Shown here in pieces: positions 1 to 14,011 of a stretch of DNA of 64,000 nt. The position numbers were made by a program, and so were the translations under genes. The notes under the pieces are model-generated. The model was not told where the DNA came from, did not search any database, and saw nothing but the letters and a program-made list of their open reading frames with translations. The DNA is from UBA4733 sp036734945. Its GTDB lineage: Bacteria; Chloroflexota; UBA4733. Positions within the stretch are counted from its first letter, which is position 1, and every line of letters starts with the position of its first letter. The stretch lies in NCBI GenBank assembly GCA_036734945.1, contig DAIMXP010000005.1, positions 1 to 64,000 of the forward strand, written 5' to 3'.

Positions 1-156
1 CCATCGCACCCGCCCTGACGCCCTCAATTGTAAAAGTTATTCCGTGACGGCTCCTAAGCACGTAACCAGAACAAAGGCATGCTTTTTCAGCCGATCCCCT
101 CTGGAGCGGCCCATGCCAAAGTTATGGCCACATGCTTAGCCCTGGCGGCTTCCAGA

Positions 157-510
157 TCATCGAGCTGGTCTCGCCAGTACTGTCCGATCCTCCGGGATCT
201 CTCCACGGCAACGGCCGCCTGCGGCGTCGGCGCGCTGCGCTCGCCAGCGACGGGCGTCAGCGTCGTCGCTCAAGAAGGCTCCTCCGCTTGAGTACCCGCG
301 ATTGCTGGGCGGCACGCTGGCCCGCATCCAGCCGTGAATTGTGTGAATTGACAGCGCGACGTTCACGTCCATCTCCGGCCACTCTTCCTCGGCCTGAACG
401 TCCCGCACGAGCCAGATCAGCGCCGTCACAACAGCGCCCGCGCTAACCCGCCCCGTCTCGTCGTACCGCCCGCAGTCGTCGATCACGGCACACTTGCCGA
501 GGGACGAGAC
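157..510 (-). pseudogene. possible remnant of an unrecognised protein
   Basis: On the minus strand an open frame runs from about 510 to 157. Its middle part, roughly 300-480, reads like real protein: it includes VIDDCGRYDETGRV, ALIWLVRDVQAEEEWPEMD and NVALSIHTIHGWM, with G/C-ending codons and mixed hydrophobic and acidic residues. The downstream part becomes Arg/Ala-rich and loses that character, which suggests a frameshift or truncation. I do not recognise the family, and no Shine-Dalgarno-supported start was found. It could equally be a chance frame. Confidence 0.22.
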
Positions 511-696
511 CGACTCGGCCCCCGCCCTTGCAGTCGTTGCCACCCCGCCCGGAACCCTGGGCCGCTGCCGCGGCCTCACTCTCCCAGGTCAGGGCCAGTT
601 GGGATACCTGAGCGGCTCCATGGGAATAGCGGAGACACCAACAGGCGGGCCAAGCCGGTGCTCGCCTGCGGCTGCCGTCCCTTGGAGTGCAGGATC

Positions 697-722
697 GGTT
701 CCCCCACGGCAGTGGGGGAACC
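697..722. repeat. solitary perfect hairpin resembling a type I-E CRISPR repeat
   Basis: The arms GGTTCCCCCAC and GTGGGGGAACC pair perfectly over 11 bp around the loop GGCA. The shape and the CCCC/GGGG arms resemble type I-E CRISPR repeats of GC-rich bacteria. No second copy lies one spacer length (about 32-33 nt) to either side, and no cas gene is in the window. There is no T-tract, so a standard intrinsic terminator is not well supported either. Confidence 0.6.
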
Positions 723-843
723 TGGCGAGCGGTGCGAGCCGGAGGGGGCCTTCCTCCGCGCCTGACGCCGCGCAATATCTCGGGGCGCTTGCAGCGTATC
801 AAGCCCCACATCCTCTATTCGTGGGCTTTACCCGCCGCAGCAC

Positions 844-1743
844 TCAGCCGAACGCCACGATTAGATGAGCCACGAGGTACACACCGAAGCCACCGGCGCC
901 CACCGTCGTAAACGCCATAGCCGCCCGAAAGTTCTGAAGCACATCCCAGCGGCGGAACTTTGTACACCACCACTGGACAGCGCCAATGAGACCCAGGTAA
1001 AAGACGAGCACGATCCCACCCTCAATGGTTCCGAAATGACGGATGACAGTGCCGACCGTAAATACTGCCGCGGCGATGAGGAGGCCGGAAGAAAGCAGAA
1101 ACGAGCGATCAACACCCAGTACCACGGCGATGGTGCGGTCGCCGCGCAGCCGGTCCTCCTCCACCTGGTAGAGCTGTGTCAAGGGGTAAAAGGCGATGGC
1201 GACGAAGGCGGCGGATAGCGCAGCGATCAGGCCAAGGCGCCAATCATGGCTGGGTTGCGGCGTTGCCAGCCAGCCGGCGAGGAACGGCAGCACGCCCTGC
1301 CCCACAGCTATGGTGATGAGGGACGCATAGGGACGCGCCTTGAGGCGCACCGCCGGGTGGGAATAGGCCAGGGCCATCAGCAGGATCACGAAGTACAGCA
1401 GCGCCGTCAGGGGTCGAGCGAGACTCAGCAGCAAGCCGATCACCAGGATGCCGAGCGACCAGGGTAAGAGGAGTGGATCGACCGGCGGCGGATAACGCAA
1501 GCCGCCGACGGGACCAGTATCTCGGTCGTAGACGGAATTGAAGGCCGTCGCGCCGCCATAGAGAAAGAGGTGGTAGGCGACGAAGATGAGCCATGTTCGC
1601 CAGTCCGGCCTGGATGACGCCAGGACCATCCCCCAGAGAAAAATTGGCGCCAGCAGCAACTGAAAGTGAAGGCGTAGGTGAATGATGGCAGAAGTTACCG
1701 AGTGCCGCCTGCTTGCAGCCCGTGGCAATGCTTCCTCAGCCAT
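844..1743 (-). CDS. UbiA-family prenyltransferase
   Basis: This 299-residue polytopic membrane protein belongs to the UbiA superfamily, which transfers isoprenyl chains to aromatic or other acceptors in the membrane. Both Asp-rich motifs are visible: N69-S-V-Y-D73-R-D75 and a second one around residues 195-204 (VEEDRLRGDRT). These bind Mg2+ and the prenyl diphosphate. Hydrophobic segments span nearly the whole chain, giving about eight or nine helices. The ATG overlaps the stop of the upstream methyltransferase by 8 bp, so the pair is probably translationally coupled. A prenyltransferase next to a methyltransferase resembles quinone or other meroterpenoid biosynthesis, but the acceptor cannot be told from sequence. 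Confidence 0.88.
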   Translation of the reverse strand: MAEEALPRAASRRHSVTSAIIHLRLHFQLLLAPIFLWGMVLASSRPDWRTWLIFVAYHLFLYGGATAFNSVYDRDTGPVGGLRYPPPVDPLLLPWSLGILVIGLLLSLARPLTALLYFVILLMALAYSHPAVRLKARPYASLITIAVGQGVLPFLAGWLATPQPSHDWRLGLIAALSAAFVAIAFYPLTQLYQVEEDRLRGDRTIAVVLGVDRSFLLSSGLLIAAAVFTVGTVIRHFGTIEGGIVLVFYLGLIGAVQWWCTKFRRWDVLQNFRAAMAFTTVGAGGFGVYLVAHLIVAFG

Positions 1744-2386
1744 GCTCGCTGCGCCGCCCGCTGCCGATGATCCCTAGCCCCCCCAACACCTGGGTGCAGC
1801 GGATATCGACAAACCCCGCTCCCCACAAGGCGGCGGTGAATGACTCGGCACAATACCGACGCTGGCGCCGGCTCATGAAACGCCAGGGCGGCACGGAGCA
1901 CAGGAAGCGTAGGTCGTGGGATACGCGCCAAAGCGCTGCCGGCGAAATATACCCTTCGGCGGGTTCCATGAACGCCACTCGCCCTCCCGGGCGCAAGACT
2001 CGATATGCCTCCAGAAGCGCCTGCCGCTCATCCGGCACCAGGTAAAGGAAGCTGTGGCCGACGACGCTATCGACACTCCCCGCAGCGAACGGCAAGGCCA
2101 GCGCGTCCAACCGCACCAGTGGCGCCTCCACCCCGCCACGGGCAAGCCGGCGCTTTGCCAGCCGCAGCATACGGCCGGCCAGGTCGCCGCCGAGCCACTC
2201 CGCCCCAGGCAACTGGTGGGCGAGCGCCGCGATCGTTGTGCCGGGACCGCACCCCAGATCAAGTACTCGGTACGCCTCCGGGGACAAATGACCAGCAAGA
2301 GCAGCACAACTCGCCCGCCAGGCAGGATTATCGGTGTAGAAGGCGTAGAGGTCGGCCCCGAGGTCAAACAGCCAGGTCGCGGCCAC
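1736..2386 (-). CDS. class I SAM-dependent methyltransferase
   Basis: The protein has 216 residues and a Rossmann-type SAM-binding domain. Motif I is VLDLGCGPGT (residues 41-50). An acidic loop follows (WLGGDLAGRML), then the post-motif region ALPFAAGSVDSVVGHSFLYLV and RVLRPGGRVAFMEPAEG, typical of small-molecule methyltransferases of the UbiE/ubiquinone type. The start is GTG preceded by AGGGA. It is first in a two-gene unit with the UbiA prenyltransferase, so the two probably modify the same lipid-linked product. The methyl acceptor is unknown. Confidence 0.85.
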   Translation of the reverse strand: MAATWLFDLGADLYAFYTDNPAWRASCAALAGHLSPEAYRVLDLGCGPGTTIAALAHQLPGAEWLGGDLAGRMLRLAKRRLARGGVEAPLVRLDALALPFAAGSVDSVVGHSFLYLVPDERQALLEAYRVLRPGGRVAFMEPAEGYISPAALWRVSHDLRFLCSVPPWRFMSRRQRRYCAESFTAALWGAGFVDIRCTQVLGGLGIIGSGRRSEHG

Positions 2387-2461
2387 CGAGGCGCCAATCC
2401 CTTCCGACTAGCTTGCTGCCGTCGTTCGGAAACAGTCTACGGTCTTCAGGCGTCCGGTGGG

Positions 2462-3349
2462 TTAGGACTCATCGTCGTCAATGCCGTTTCGACGCTGCAG
2501 TCGTTGGCGCAAGCGGGCGATCTCCTGTTCAGCAACGAGCCGAGCTGCCGCTTCAGATCGAGCGAGCGCTTCCGCCTCGCGTTGTCGCGCTTCCGCCTCG
2601 TGCTGGAGCGCTTCCGCCTCGTGCTGGAGCGCTTCCGCCTCGTGCTGGCGTGTCTGCGCCGTCAAGCGCCGTTCCAGTTCCTCCAGCGCTTGCGTCTGCG
2701 CCTCGCGCCGAAGCTCGGCCTCCTGGCGAGCCTGCGCCAACTGCTCCCGCAACAAGGGCAGTTCCTCGCCCGTGTCAGGGTCCACCAGCCGTACCCAGCC
2801 CTCGCGGACCTTCAGGCCATAGGGCAGGACGACACTGGCGATGGTCTGCCCCTCCAGACCCACGTCCGGCGGCGCGGTGCTCTCGGGTCCTTCCTCCTCC
2901 AACCGCCAGCGTTGCAGCCGCCGCTCCCCGGTATACGCGCCGTACAGATCGATCACGACGTACTCCCGCACGCCGATCCCCCGGTACCAGCGCCGCTTCT
3001 CCCCGAGGTCATTCTGGTACGTGGTGTCCGACAGCACCTCCAGCACGAAGTCCGGCGCCTTGCCCTCATCGCTCAGGAGGTAGACCAGGCGCTGCTCGTC
3101 TGGTCGATCCAGCACCACCAGCAGGTCCGGCTCGCGATAGGCGCGCGCCCGCACCGCGGCCAGGTCGCGGTAGACGCGGACCTCCGCCGCCACGTACACG
3201 CGGGGGCCGGCCAGGCGGTCGCGAAGCGAGTAATAGAGCGAGTCGATCGGGTCGCGGTGCGGCTGGCCCGCCATCGGCTCATCATTTTCTTCGAACGTCG
3301 GGTCGTCGGCTAAGAGCGCCCGCACATCGACGACACTGGTACTGATCAT
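2462..3349 (-). CDS. Uma2 family endonuclease-like protein with coiled-coil tail
   Basis: The 295-residue protein carries an N-terminal Uma2 (DUF820) fold of the PD-(D/E)xK nuclease superfamily. The candidate active site is EPDLLVVLD, then DFVLEVLSDTTYQNDLGEK, where Asp, Glu and Lys are in the expected order. Residues after about 210 form a charged Glu/Gln/Arg-rich coiled coil with heptad-like repeats of the form QHEAEAL. The start at 3349 (MISTSVV) has GGAGAG seven bases upstream; an in-frame ATG farther upstream lacks this. It is one of four Uma2 genes here. The cellular role of the family is not established. Confidence 0.85.
   Translation of the reverse strand: MISTSVVDVRALLADDPTFEENDEPMAGQPHRDPIDSLYYSLRDRLAGPRVYVAAEVRVYRDLAAVRARAYREPDLLVVLDRPDEQRLVYLLSDEGKAPDFVLEVLSDTTYQNDLGEKRRWYRGIGVREYVVIDLYGAYTGERRLQRWRLEEEGPESTAPPDVGLEGQTIASVVLPYGLKVREGWVRLVDPDTGEELPLLREQLAQARQEAELRREAQTQALEELERRLTAQTRQHEAEALQHEAEALQHEAEARQREAEALARSEAAARLVAEQEIARLRQRLQRRNGIDDDES
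2566..2649. repeat. 21-bp tandem repeat, four units
   Basis: Four consecutive 21-bp units begin GCGCTTCCGCCTCG; the second to fourth are almost identical and the first has drifted. They lie in frame inside the Uma2 gene and encode the seven-residue heptad of its coiled coil, so copy changes would alter tail length without a frameshift. Confidence 0.9.
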
Positions 3350-3447
3350 ATTCGCTCTCCAGGCGGCCAGCATAGCATGCAAAAAGTGCGGTCGTATTCC
3401 GCCGAAAGAGGCCGAACCTATTCAAGACGCCGTCTCCCGCCGCTGAC

Positions 3448-3487
3448 AAACAAAAGAGCGCGCCGATGGTCTCCCATCGGCGCGCTC
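3448..3487 (-). terminator. intrinsic terminator of groES-groEL
   Basis: A perfect 14-bp stem (GAGCGCGCCGATGG and its complement) with a four-base loop lies 39 bp past the groEL stop. On the minus strand it is followed by TTTTGTTT. This is a textbook Rho-independent terminator. Confidence 0.93.
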
Positions 3488-3526
3488 CCTCGTCACCCTC
3501 CCCTGGCGGAAGGCCGATCTGGCGGA

Positions 3527-5155
3527 CTAGTAGTCCATGCCGCCCATACCACCCATGCCGCCGGCCGGCGCCGCCGATGTCGGCTCGGGGATGTCGGTGA
3601 TGATAGTGTCGGTGGTGAGCACCATACCGGCGATCGAGGCGGCGTTCTGCAGCGCCGAGCGCGTCACCTTGGCCGGATCGATGATGCCGGCCTTGTACAT
3701 GTCGACGTACTCACCGGTCATGGCGTTGAAGCCGAAGCCGACCGCCTGCCGCTTCACCTCGCCGACAACCACGGAGCCGTCGAACCCGGCGTTCTTGGCA
3801 ATCTGGCGAACAGGCTCCTCCAGCGCGCGGCGGATGATCTGCACGCCGGTGCGCACATCCCCCTCGGCCTTGAGATCGTCCAGGGCCGGCAAGGCGTCAA
3901 CGAGCGCCGTGCCCCCACCGGCGACGATGCCTTCTTCCACCGCCGCGCGGGTGGCGGAAAGGGCGTCCTCGACGCGGTGCTTCTTCTCTTTGAGCTCGAC
4001 TTCGGTGGCAGCGCCGACTTTGATGACGGCAACGCCACCGGAGAGCTTCGCCAGGCGCTCCTGCAGCTTCTCACGGTCGTAGTCCGATGTCGTCTCCTCG
4101 ACCTGCGCCTTGATTTGCTTCATCCGGCCCTGGATCGCCCCGCGATCGCCGGCGCCTTCAATGATCGTCGTCTCATCCTTGGTCGCTGAAATGCGGCGGG
4201 CACGGCCCAGTTGCTCGACGCGGGCGGCGTCCAGGCGCAGCCCAGTCTCTTCCGACACGACGGTGCCGCCAGTTAGCACGGCGATGTCGGCCAGCATTTC
4301 CTTGCGGCGATCGCCGAAGCCGGGGGCCTTCACACCCACGACGTTGAAGATGCCACGGAGCTTGTTCACGACCAATGTTGCGAGCGCCTCACCGTCAATA
4401 TCTTCAGCGATCACGAGCAGGTTCTTATTGCCGAGCTGGACCAGTTTTTCCAGGATGGGTAGAATGTCGGCCACGGCCGATATCTTCTTGTCGGTGATCA
4501 GGATATACGGGCTCTCGAGCTCGGCTTCCATACGGTCGGAGTTCGTGATCATGTAGGCCGACACGTAGCCGCGATCGAACTGCATCCCCTCGACATACTC
4601 CTTGTCGAGACGCAGCCCCTGGCCTTCTTCGACGGTGATGACGCCGTCTTTGCCGACTTTGTCCATCACTTCGGCGATCAGGTCGCCAACCTCCGGGTCG
4701 GCAGCGGAAATGGAGGCCACCTGAGAAATCTCGGTCTGCCCCTCAACCGGGCGGGACTGCTCCTTGAGGCGAGCAACCACGGCCTCGACGGCCATGTCGA
4801 TGCCCTTCTTGAGGACCATCGGGTTGGCGCCGGCAGCCACGTTGCGCAGACCTTCGGTGATGATCGCCTGAGCGAGGACCGTGGCCGTCGTCGTGCCGTC
4901 GCCGGCGACATCGTTGGTCTTGGTCGCTACTTCCTTGACCAGTTGCGCCCCCATGTTCTCGAACGGGTCGGGCAACTCGATTTCCTTGGCGATCGTCACA
5001 CCGTCGTTGGTGACGGTCGGCGAGCCGAACTTCTTATCGAGCACGACGTTGCGGCCCTTGGGGCCGAGCGTCACTTTGACAGTGTCGGCCAGGTGATCGA
5101 CGCCCGCCTTCAGCTTATGTCGTGCGTCCTCCTGAAACAAGAGTTGTTTTGCCAT
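3527..5155 (-). CDS. groL: chaperonin GroEL (60 kDa)
   Basis: This is the ATP-driven cytosolic chaperonin that, with GroES, folds proteins inside a double heptameric ring. The 542-residue length is typical. Seen in the sequence are the N-terminal VTLGPKGRNVVLDK, the nucleotide-binding NDGVTIAKEIEL and DVAGDGTTTATVLA, and the C-terminal tail of GGM repeats ending MDY. It lies downstream of groES with a 74-bp gap. Transcription is shared and controlled by the CIRCE element ahead of groES. The start ATG is fixed by the conserved MAKQLLFQEDAR. Confidence 0.98.
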   Translation of the reverse strand: MAKQLLFQEDARHKLKAGVDHLADTVKVTLGPKGRNVVLDKKFGSPTVTNDGVTIAKEIELPDPFENMGAQLVKEVATKTNDVAGDGTTTATVLAQAIITEGLRNVAAGANPMVLKKGIDMAVEAVVARLKEQSRPVEGQTEISQVASISAADPEVGDLIAEVMDKVGKDGVITVEEGQGLRLDKEYVEGMQFDRGYVSAYMITNSDRMEAELESPYILITDKKISAVADILPILEKLVQLGNKNLLVIAEDIDGEALATLVVNKLRGIFNVVGVKAPGFGDRRKEMLADIAVLTGGTVVSEETGLRLDAARVEQLGRARRISATKDETTIIEGAGDRGAIQGRMKQIKAQVEETTSDYDREKLQERLAKLSGGVAVIKVGAATEVELKEKKHRVEDALSATRAAVEEGIVAGGGTALVDALPALDDLKAEGDVRTGVQIIRRALEEPVRQIAKNAGFDGSVVVGEVKRQAVGFGFNAMTGEYVDMYKAGIIDPAKVTRSALQNAASIAGMVLTTDTIITDIPEPTSAAPAGGMGGMGGMDY

Positions 5156-5229
5156 TTAATTCGCTCCACCTACACATTGCCAGAGCCGGTTCACCGAACG
5201 GTGAGGGACGGCCTGGTGTACTACGCTTG

Positions 5230-5535
5230 CTACGACAACACGGCGAGCACGTCGCGCTCGCTCAACACCAGCAGGTCTTCGCCTTCGGACTTGAACTCGG
5301 TGCCGGAATACTTAGCGAACAACACCTTGTTACCGACAGCGACTTCCATGGGGATGCGCTTGCCGTTGTCGTCAATGCGGCCCTGTCCGGCGGCCAGGAC
5401 TTCGCCCTCTTGCGGCTTCTCCTTGGCAGTATCCGGCAAGACGATGCCGCTCTTGGTCATTTCGTCCCGACCGAGCGGGCGAATCACCAGGCGATCGCCC
5501 AACGGCTGGAGCTTGGTCGCCACTGCAGTGGCCAT
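5230..5535 (-). CDS. groS: co-chaperonin GroES (10 kDa)
   Basis: This 101-residue protein is the lid of the GroEL chamber. Conserved features are LQPLGDRLVIRPL near the N-terminus, the mobile loop with the hydrophobic GIVLPD, and VLFAKYSGTEFK. It is the first gene of the groES-groEL operon, with promoter and CIRCE directly upstream. Seven extra residues precede the usual family start. Confidence 0.98.
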   Translation of the reverse strand: MATAVATKLQPLGDRLVIRPLGRDEMTKSGIVLPDTAKEKPQEGEVLAAGQGRIDDNGKRIPMEVAVGNKVLFAKYSGTEFKSEGEDLLVLSERDVLAVLS

Positions 5536-5584
5536 AGACTCGTTCCTCCACAGATGCTTGCCCGTGCCATCGTGGCGCGGCGCA

Positions 5585-5611
5585 TTAGCAGTCTCACACG
5601 CTGAGTGCTAA
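5585..5611. promoter_or_regulatory. CIRCE operator (HrcA binding site)
   Basis: TTAGCAGTC-N9-GAGTGCTAA matches the CIRCE consensus TTAGCACTC-N9-GAGTGCTAA with one mismatch in the left arm. It lies between the groES promoter and start codon, where HrcA represses chaperonin genes in the absence of heat stress. No hrcA gene is in the window. Confidence 0.95.
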
Positions 5612-5618
5612 TGGCGTC

Positions 5619-5648
5619 ATTGTACGGGCTACGATGCGCTACGTGCAA
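5619..5648 (-). promoter_or_regulatory. sigma70-type promoter of groES-groEL
   Basis: On the minus strand TTGCAC, an 18-base spacer and TACAAT lie immediately upstream of CIRCE. Transcription would start inside or next to the operator, consistent with HrcA repression. Confidence 0.7.
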
Positions 5649-5663
5649 GTGTGGTCGCCGGGT

Positions 5664-7016
5664 CTATCCCTGCTTCAATATCGGCTCCGCCAACTTCTTC
5701 ATCTGCGCGGCCGCAGCGGCCGGCGACATCGCGCCGGTCCAGAGACCCTGGATGCCGGCTTCGAGGGCATCACGGACAGCAGGCCAGTTGGACAAGGCCG
5801 GTTGCAGTTTGACCCTGTTGGCGCTAATGGCGTCGACAAACACGCGGGCGTGCTGGGGGGACAGGTCGACATTGTTCATCTCCGGCAGAAAGGCCGGCGA
5901 GTTAGCGACGGCGGAGCGGGATGGCATCCACTGGCCGACGCGCGCCTCCTGCTTCTGCACAGCATCGCCGGTGAGATAGTCCACCAGCTTCCAGGCTTTG
6001 TCGGCGCTCTTGCTTCCGACAACGATGGCGTAGCCGGCGCCGGTGCCGGTCGTGAACCGACCGCCAGCGCCACTGGGCAACACGCCGGTATCCCAGAGGA
6101 AGTGTGATTGCCGCTGCCGCGAGCCGATCGTGGACGAGTCGGTAATCGTCATTGCCAGATTGCCGTTGGCAAAGAGGTCGATGCCACCGTCAGCACTGAC
6201 GAGATCATTGGGCGGCAAAACGCCGGGCTTCAGCATCACGTTTTGCAAAACAGTCAACGCCTCGATCGCTGGAGGTTGGTCGACATCAATAGTGCGACTC
6301 TGCTCGTTGACCACGGTGCCGCCCGCATTGATAACGAAGGCGCTCCAGACGAGGTAGACGGGGTCGACGTAGAAGCCATAGTTCGGGTCCTGGGAGGCGG
6401 AACCAGCCTGACTTGCTGAGAACGCGCTGCTAGAAAAGTCCGAGATGGTCCAGCCAGGATCGGTCCACGCGGGTGGGGGAATCGTCAATTTGTTCTGCGC
6501 GAACAGCCCGGTGTTGAAGGCAACCGCCTGTGTGCGGATGCCCAGGGGTATAGCGTACTGTTTGCCGCTGTGCTGCCATTCTGCCAGCGCGATCGGGAAG
6601 AAGGCAGCGCCGGCCTGTGGACTGCTCTGCAAATACTGCTGCAAATCAGCCAGCTTATTGGCGGGGAAGAGCACGTCGTACTCAGCGCGAGAAACATAGA
6701 GCACATCCGGCGCCACCCCTGCCGACACCATGGCTTCGATATTGGAGGTGTAATAGTTCTCGATGGATACCAGCGAAACGGGTATGCCGCTGCTCTTCTG
6801 GAAGGTGTTGATGTAGCCCTGAATCCGGGCTCGCTCGCTGCTGTTGCTGTTGTCGACAAACTTTATAGTGCCGACCGCAGCAGTGAGCTGACTGGTACTC
6901 GTTCCACACGCCGCCAGGAAACCGGCAGCAGCCAAGCTTCGGACGCCGACGCCGGCGGCACGCAAGACCGCCCTCCGACTCAGCCTCCCCGACGGGCCGT
7001 TCACTGCATCAACCAT
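5664..7016 (-). CDS. ABC transporter solute-binding lipoprotein
   Basis: This 450-residue protein resembles family 1 (sugar-type) extracellular solute-binding proteins. It begins with a Tat-like SRRAVLRAAGVG segment, a hydrophobic stretch and a lipobox ending LAAC, so it is probably exported and lipid-anchored. The mature part starts TIKFVDNSNSSERARIQGYINTF and continues with family-typical segments such as PDVLYVSRAEYDVLF. The start at 7016 has AAGGAGG 11 bases upstream; the longer ORF adds an unlikely Arg/Gly-rich leader. No permease or ATPase gene is adjacent, so it is an orphan or works with a distant transporter. The ligand is unknown. Confidence 0.85.
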   Translation of the reverse strand: MVDAVNGPSGRLSRRAVLRAAGVGVRSLAAAGFLAACGTSTSQLTAAVGTIKFVDNSNSSERARIQGYINTFQKSSGIPVSLVSIENYYTSNIEAMVSAGVAPDVLYVSRAEYDVLFPANKLADLQQYLQSSPQAGAAFFPIALAEWQHSGKQYAIPLGIRTQAVAFNTGLFAQNKLTIPPPAWTDPGWTISDFSSSAFSASQAGSASQDPNYGFYVDPVYLVWSAFVINAGGTVVNEQSRTIDVDQPPAIEALTVLQNVMLKPGVLPPNDLVSADGGIDLFANGNLAMTITDSSTIGSRQRQSHFLWDTGVLPSGAGGRFTTGTGAGYAIVVGSKSADKAWKLVDYLTGDAVQKQEARVGQWMPSRSAVANSPAFLPEMNNVDLSPQHARVFVDAISANRVKLQPALSNWPAVRDALEAGIQGLWTGAMSPAAAAAQMKKLAEPILKQG

Positions 7017-7248
7017 GCTTGATGTCGCCTCCTTGCCCGCATCGCGGTCTTGCCCCACCACAGCCGCCTTTCCTCTCGCGCCCCCAGACATAGCGTGCGT
7101 CCTTCTTCCGATGCGAGCCGCCCGCAATAGTACCAGCGTTTCTGGATGACTTCAGGCGCTCAATGCCGCGTCGGGCACCGTTGCCCCCTCGTTCGATAGC
7201 TGCGGCATATAGTAGCCGCTACGCGGAGAAGTGCAAGTTGCCTAGCCC

Positions 7249-7857
7249 CTATGAGTGGGCCGTGGCAATCCTGGCAACCTGCCGTTGGGCCAGGGGCAGG
7301 AGATCGCTCAGTTGGACGGTGTTGGGCGATCCGGTGAGCACCATGTTCACCAGGACATTGCGTTCTTGCACGAGGATGCCGACGCTGGAACTGCTGGCCA
7401 CTCCGGCGCCGGTGTCCACCGTGTACGCCTGCCATTGCTGGCCGAGGGTTTGACCGTTGGGCGGCAGCGCGGTGCTGCTGTGCCCGATGTCGCCTTGCTC
7501 TTGCTTGAACTCCGCCGAGGCCGGATACGCGGCGTAGAAGGCACTCACCCGTATGTACAGGTGACGCTGTTGCGCGCCGCTGCCCGTGACATAGCGCGCT
7601 GTCGCACTGCTCAGGCCCGGTCCCGGATGCGTCTGGGTTCCGGGCGAGCCCCCCACAACATAGCCGCCTGACAGGTCGGCGGTTGTCAAAAGCCACTGCG
7701 ACGCAGGCACAGGCGCGACCCCCGCCAGCGGTGTCGGGACGACGATCGCCGCCGGCGCCGGCTTCGTGGCGACGACAGGTCCAGCCGCCATCGTGCAGGA
7801 AGCGAGCGGTAGGCAGATGAGCGCCAGGGCAGGCAGGCAATGAAACGGTCTGCGCAC
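7249..7857 (-). CDS. putative lipoprotein of unknown function
   Basis: Starting at GTG 7857, with GGAGGGG four bases upstream, the 202-residue product begins MRRPFHCLPALALICLPLASC: two Arg, a hydrophobic core and a lipobox ending in Cys. This predicts a membrane-anchored lipoprotein. The mature part is Pro/Ala-rich at first (an extended linker), followed by a compact domain (WLLTTADLSGGYVVG to QRQVARIATA). I do not recognise the family. It is on the same strand as the solute-binding lipoprotein but separated by about 230 bp, so co-transcription is uncertain. Confidence 0.75.
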   Translation of the reverse strand: MRRPFHCLPALALICLPLASCTMAAGPVVATKPAPAAIVVPTPLAGVAPVPASQWLLTTADLSGGYVVGGSPGTQTHPGPGLSSATARYVTGSGAQQRHLYIRVSAFYAAYPASAEFKQEQGDIGHSSTALPPNGQTLGQQWQAYTVDTGAGVASSSSVGILVQERNVLVNMVLTGSPNTVQLSDLLPLAQRQVARIATAHS

Positions 7858-7982
7858 GGGACCCCTCCAATGACGAGAGCAACAGGATGCAGACCCTACG
7901 CTACCGCCTGTACATAGCGCCGGGGTAAAGAACAAGGTTGGGAATGGCGTAGCCGGATAGTCCCAGCCGGACTGCCTGCCTC

Positions 7983-8011
7983 TTGACAGCGTAGAACGCT
8001 AGTTCTAGCAT
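7983..8011 (+). promoter_or_regulatory. uvrA promoter with SOS (LexA) box in the spacer
   Basis: TTGACA (7983-7988), a 17-base spacer and TAGCAT (8006-8011) form a sigma70-like promoter. A perfect palindrome TAGAAC-GCTA-GTTCTA (7992-8007) fills the spacer and overlaps the -10 box. It matches the Gram-positive SOS box core GAAC-N4-GTTC. LexA bound here would block RNA polymerase, which fits DNA-damage induction of uvrA. Confidence 0.82.
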
Positions 8012-8014
8012 GGC

Positions 8015-13924
<5,910 letters not shown>

Positions 13925-14011
13925 GCTGGGTCACCAGCGCCCGCGTCGCCATGATGAAACTCAGCGGCGCTCTCAGCGCGGTTCTTCCGGCAAGACTCAA
14001 CGAATCCTCCA

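Larger units (their letters stand above)
1..843. other. gene-poor stretch with no confident gene
   Basis: No ORF here matches a family I recognise. The overlapping ORFs on both strands are rich in Arg, Pro and Ser, as expected of non-coding frames in GC-rich DNA. Two items stand out and are listed separately: a minus-strand ORF fragment with credible codon use near 157-510, and a perfect hairpin at 697-722. The stretch lies downstream of the minus-strand UbiA operon and may hold decayed sequence. Confidence 0.5.

Noticed and set aside
697..722. CRISPR array
   Set aside because: Only one repeat-like hairpin is present; no spacers or further repeats lie at the required spacing and no cas genes are in the window.
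2005..3345. 446-aa plus-strand ORF opposite the Uma2 gene
   Set aside because: It is Pro/Arg/Ala-rich, has no recognisable domain and mirrors the real minus-strand Uma2 gene; a GC-rich shadow frame.
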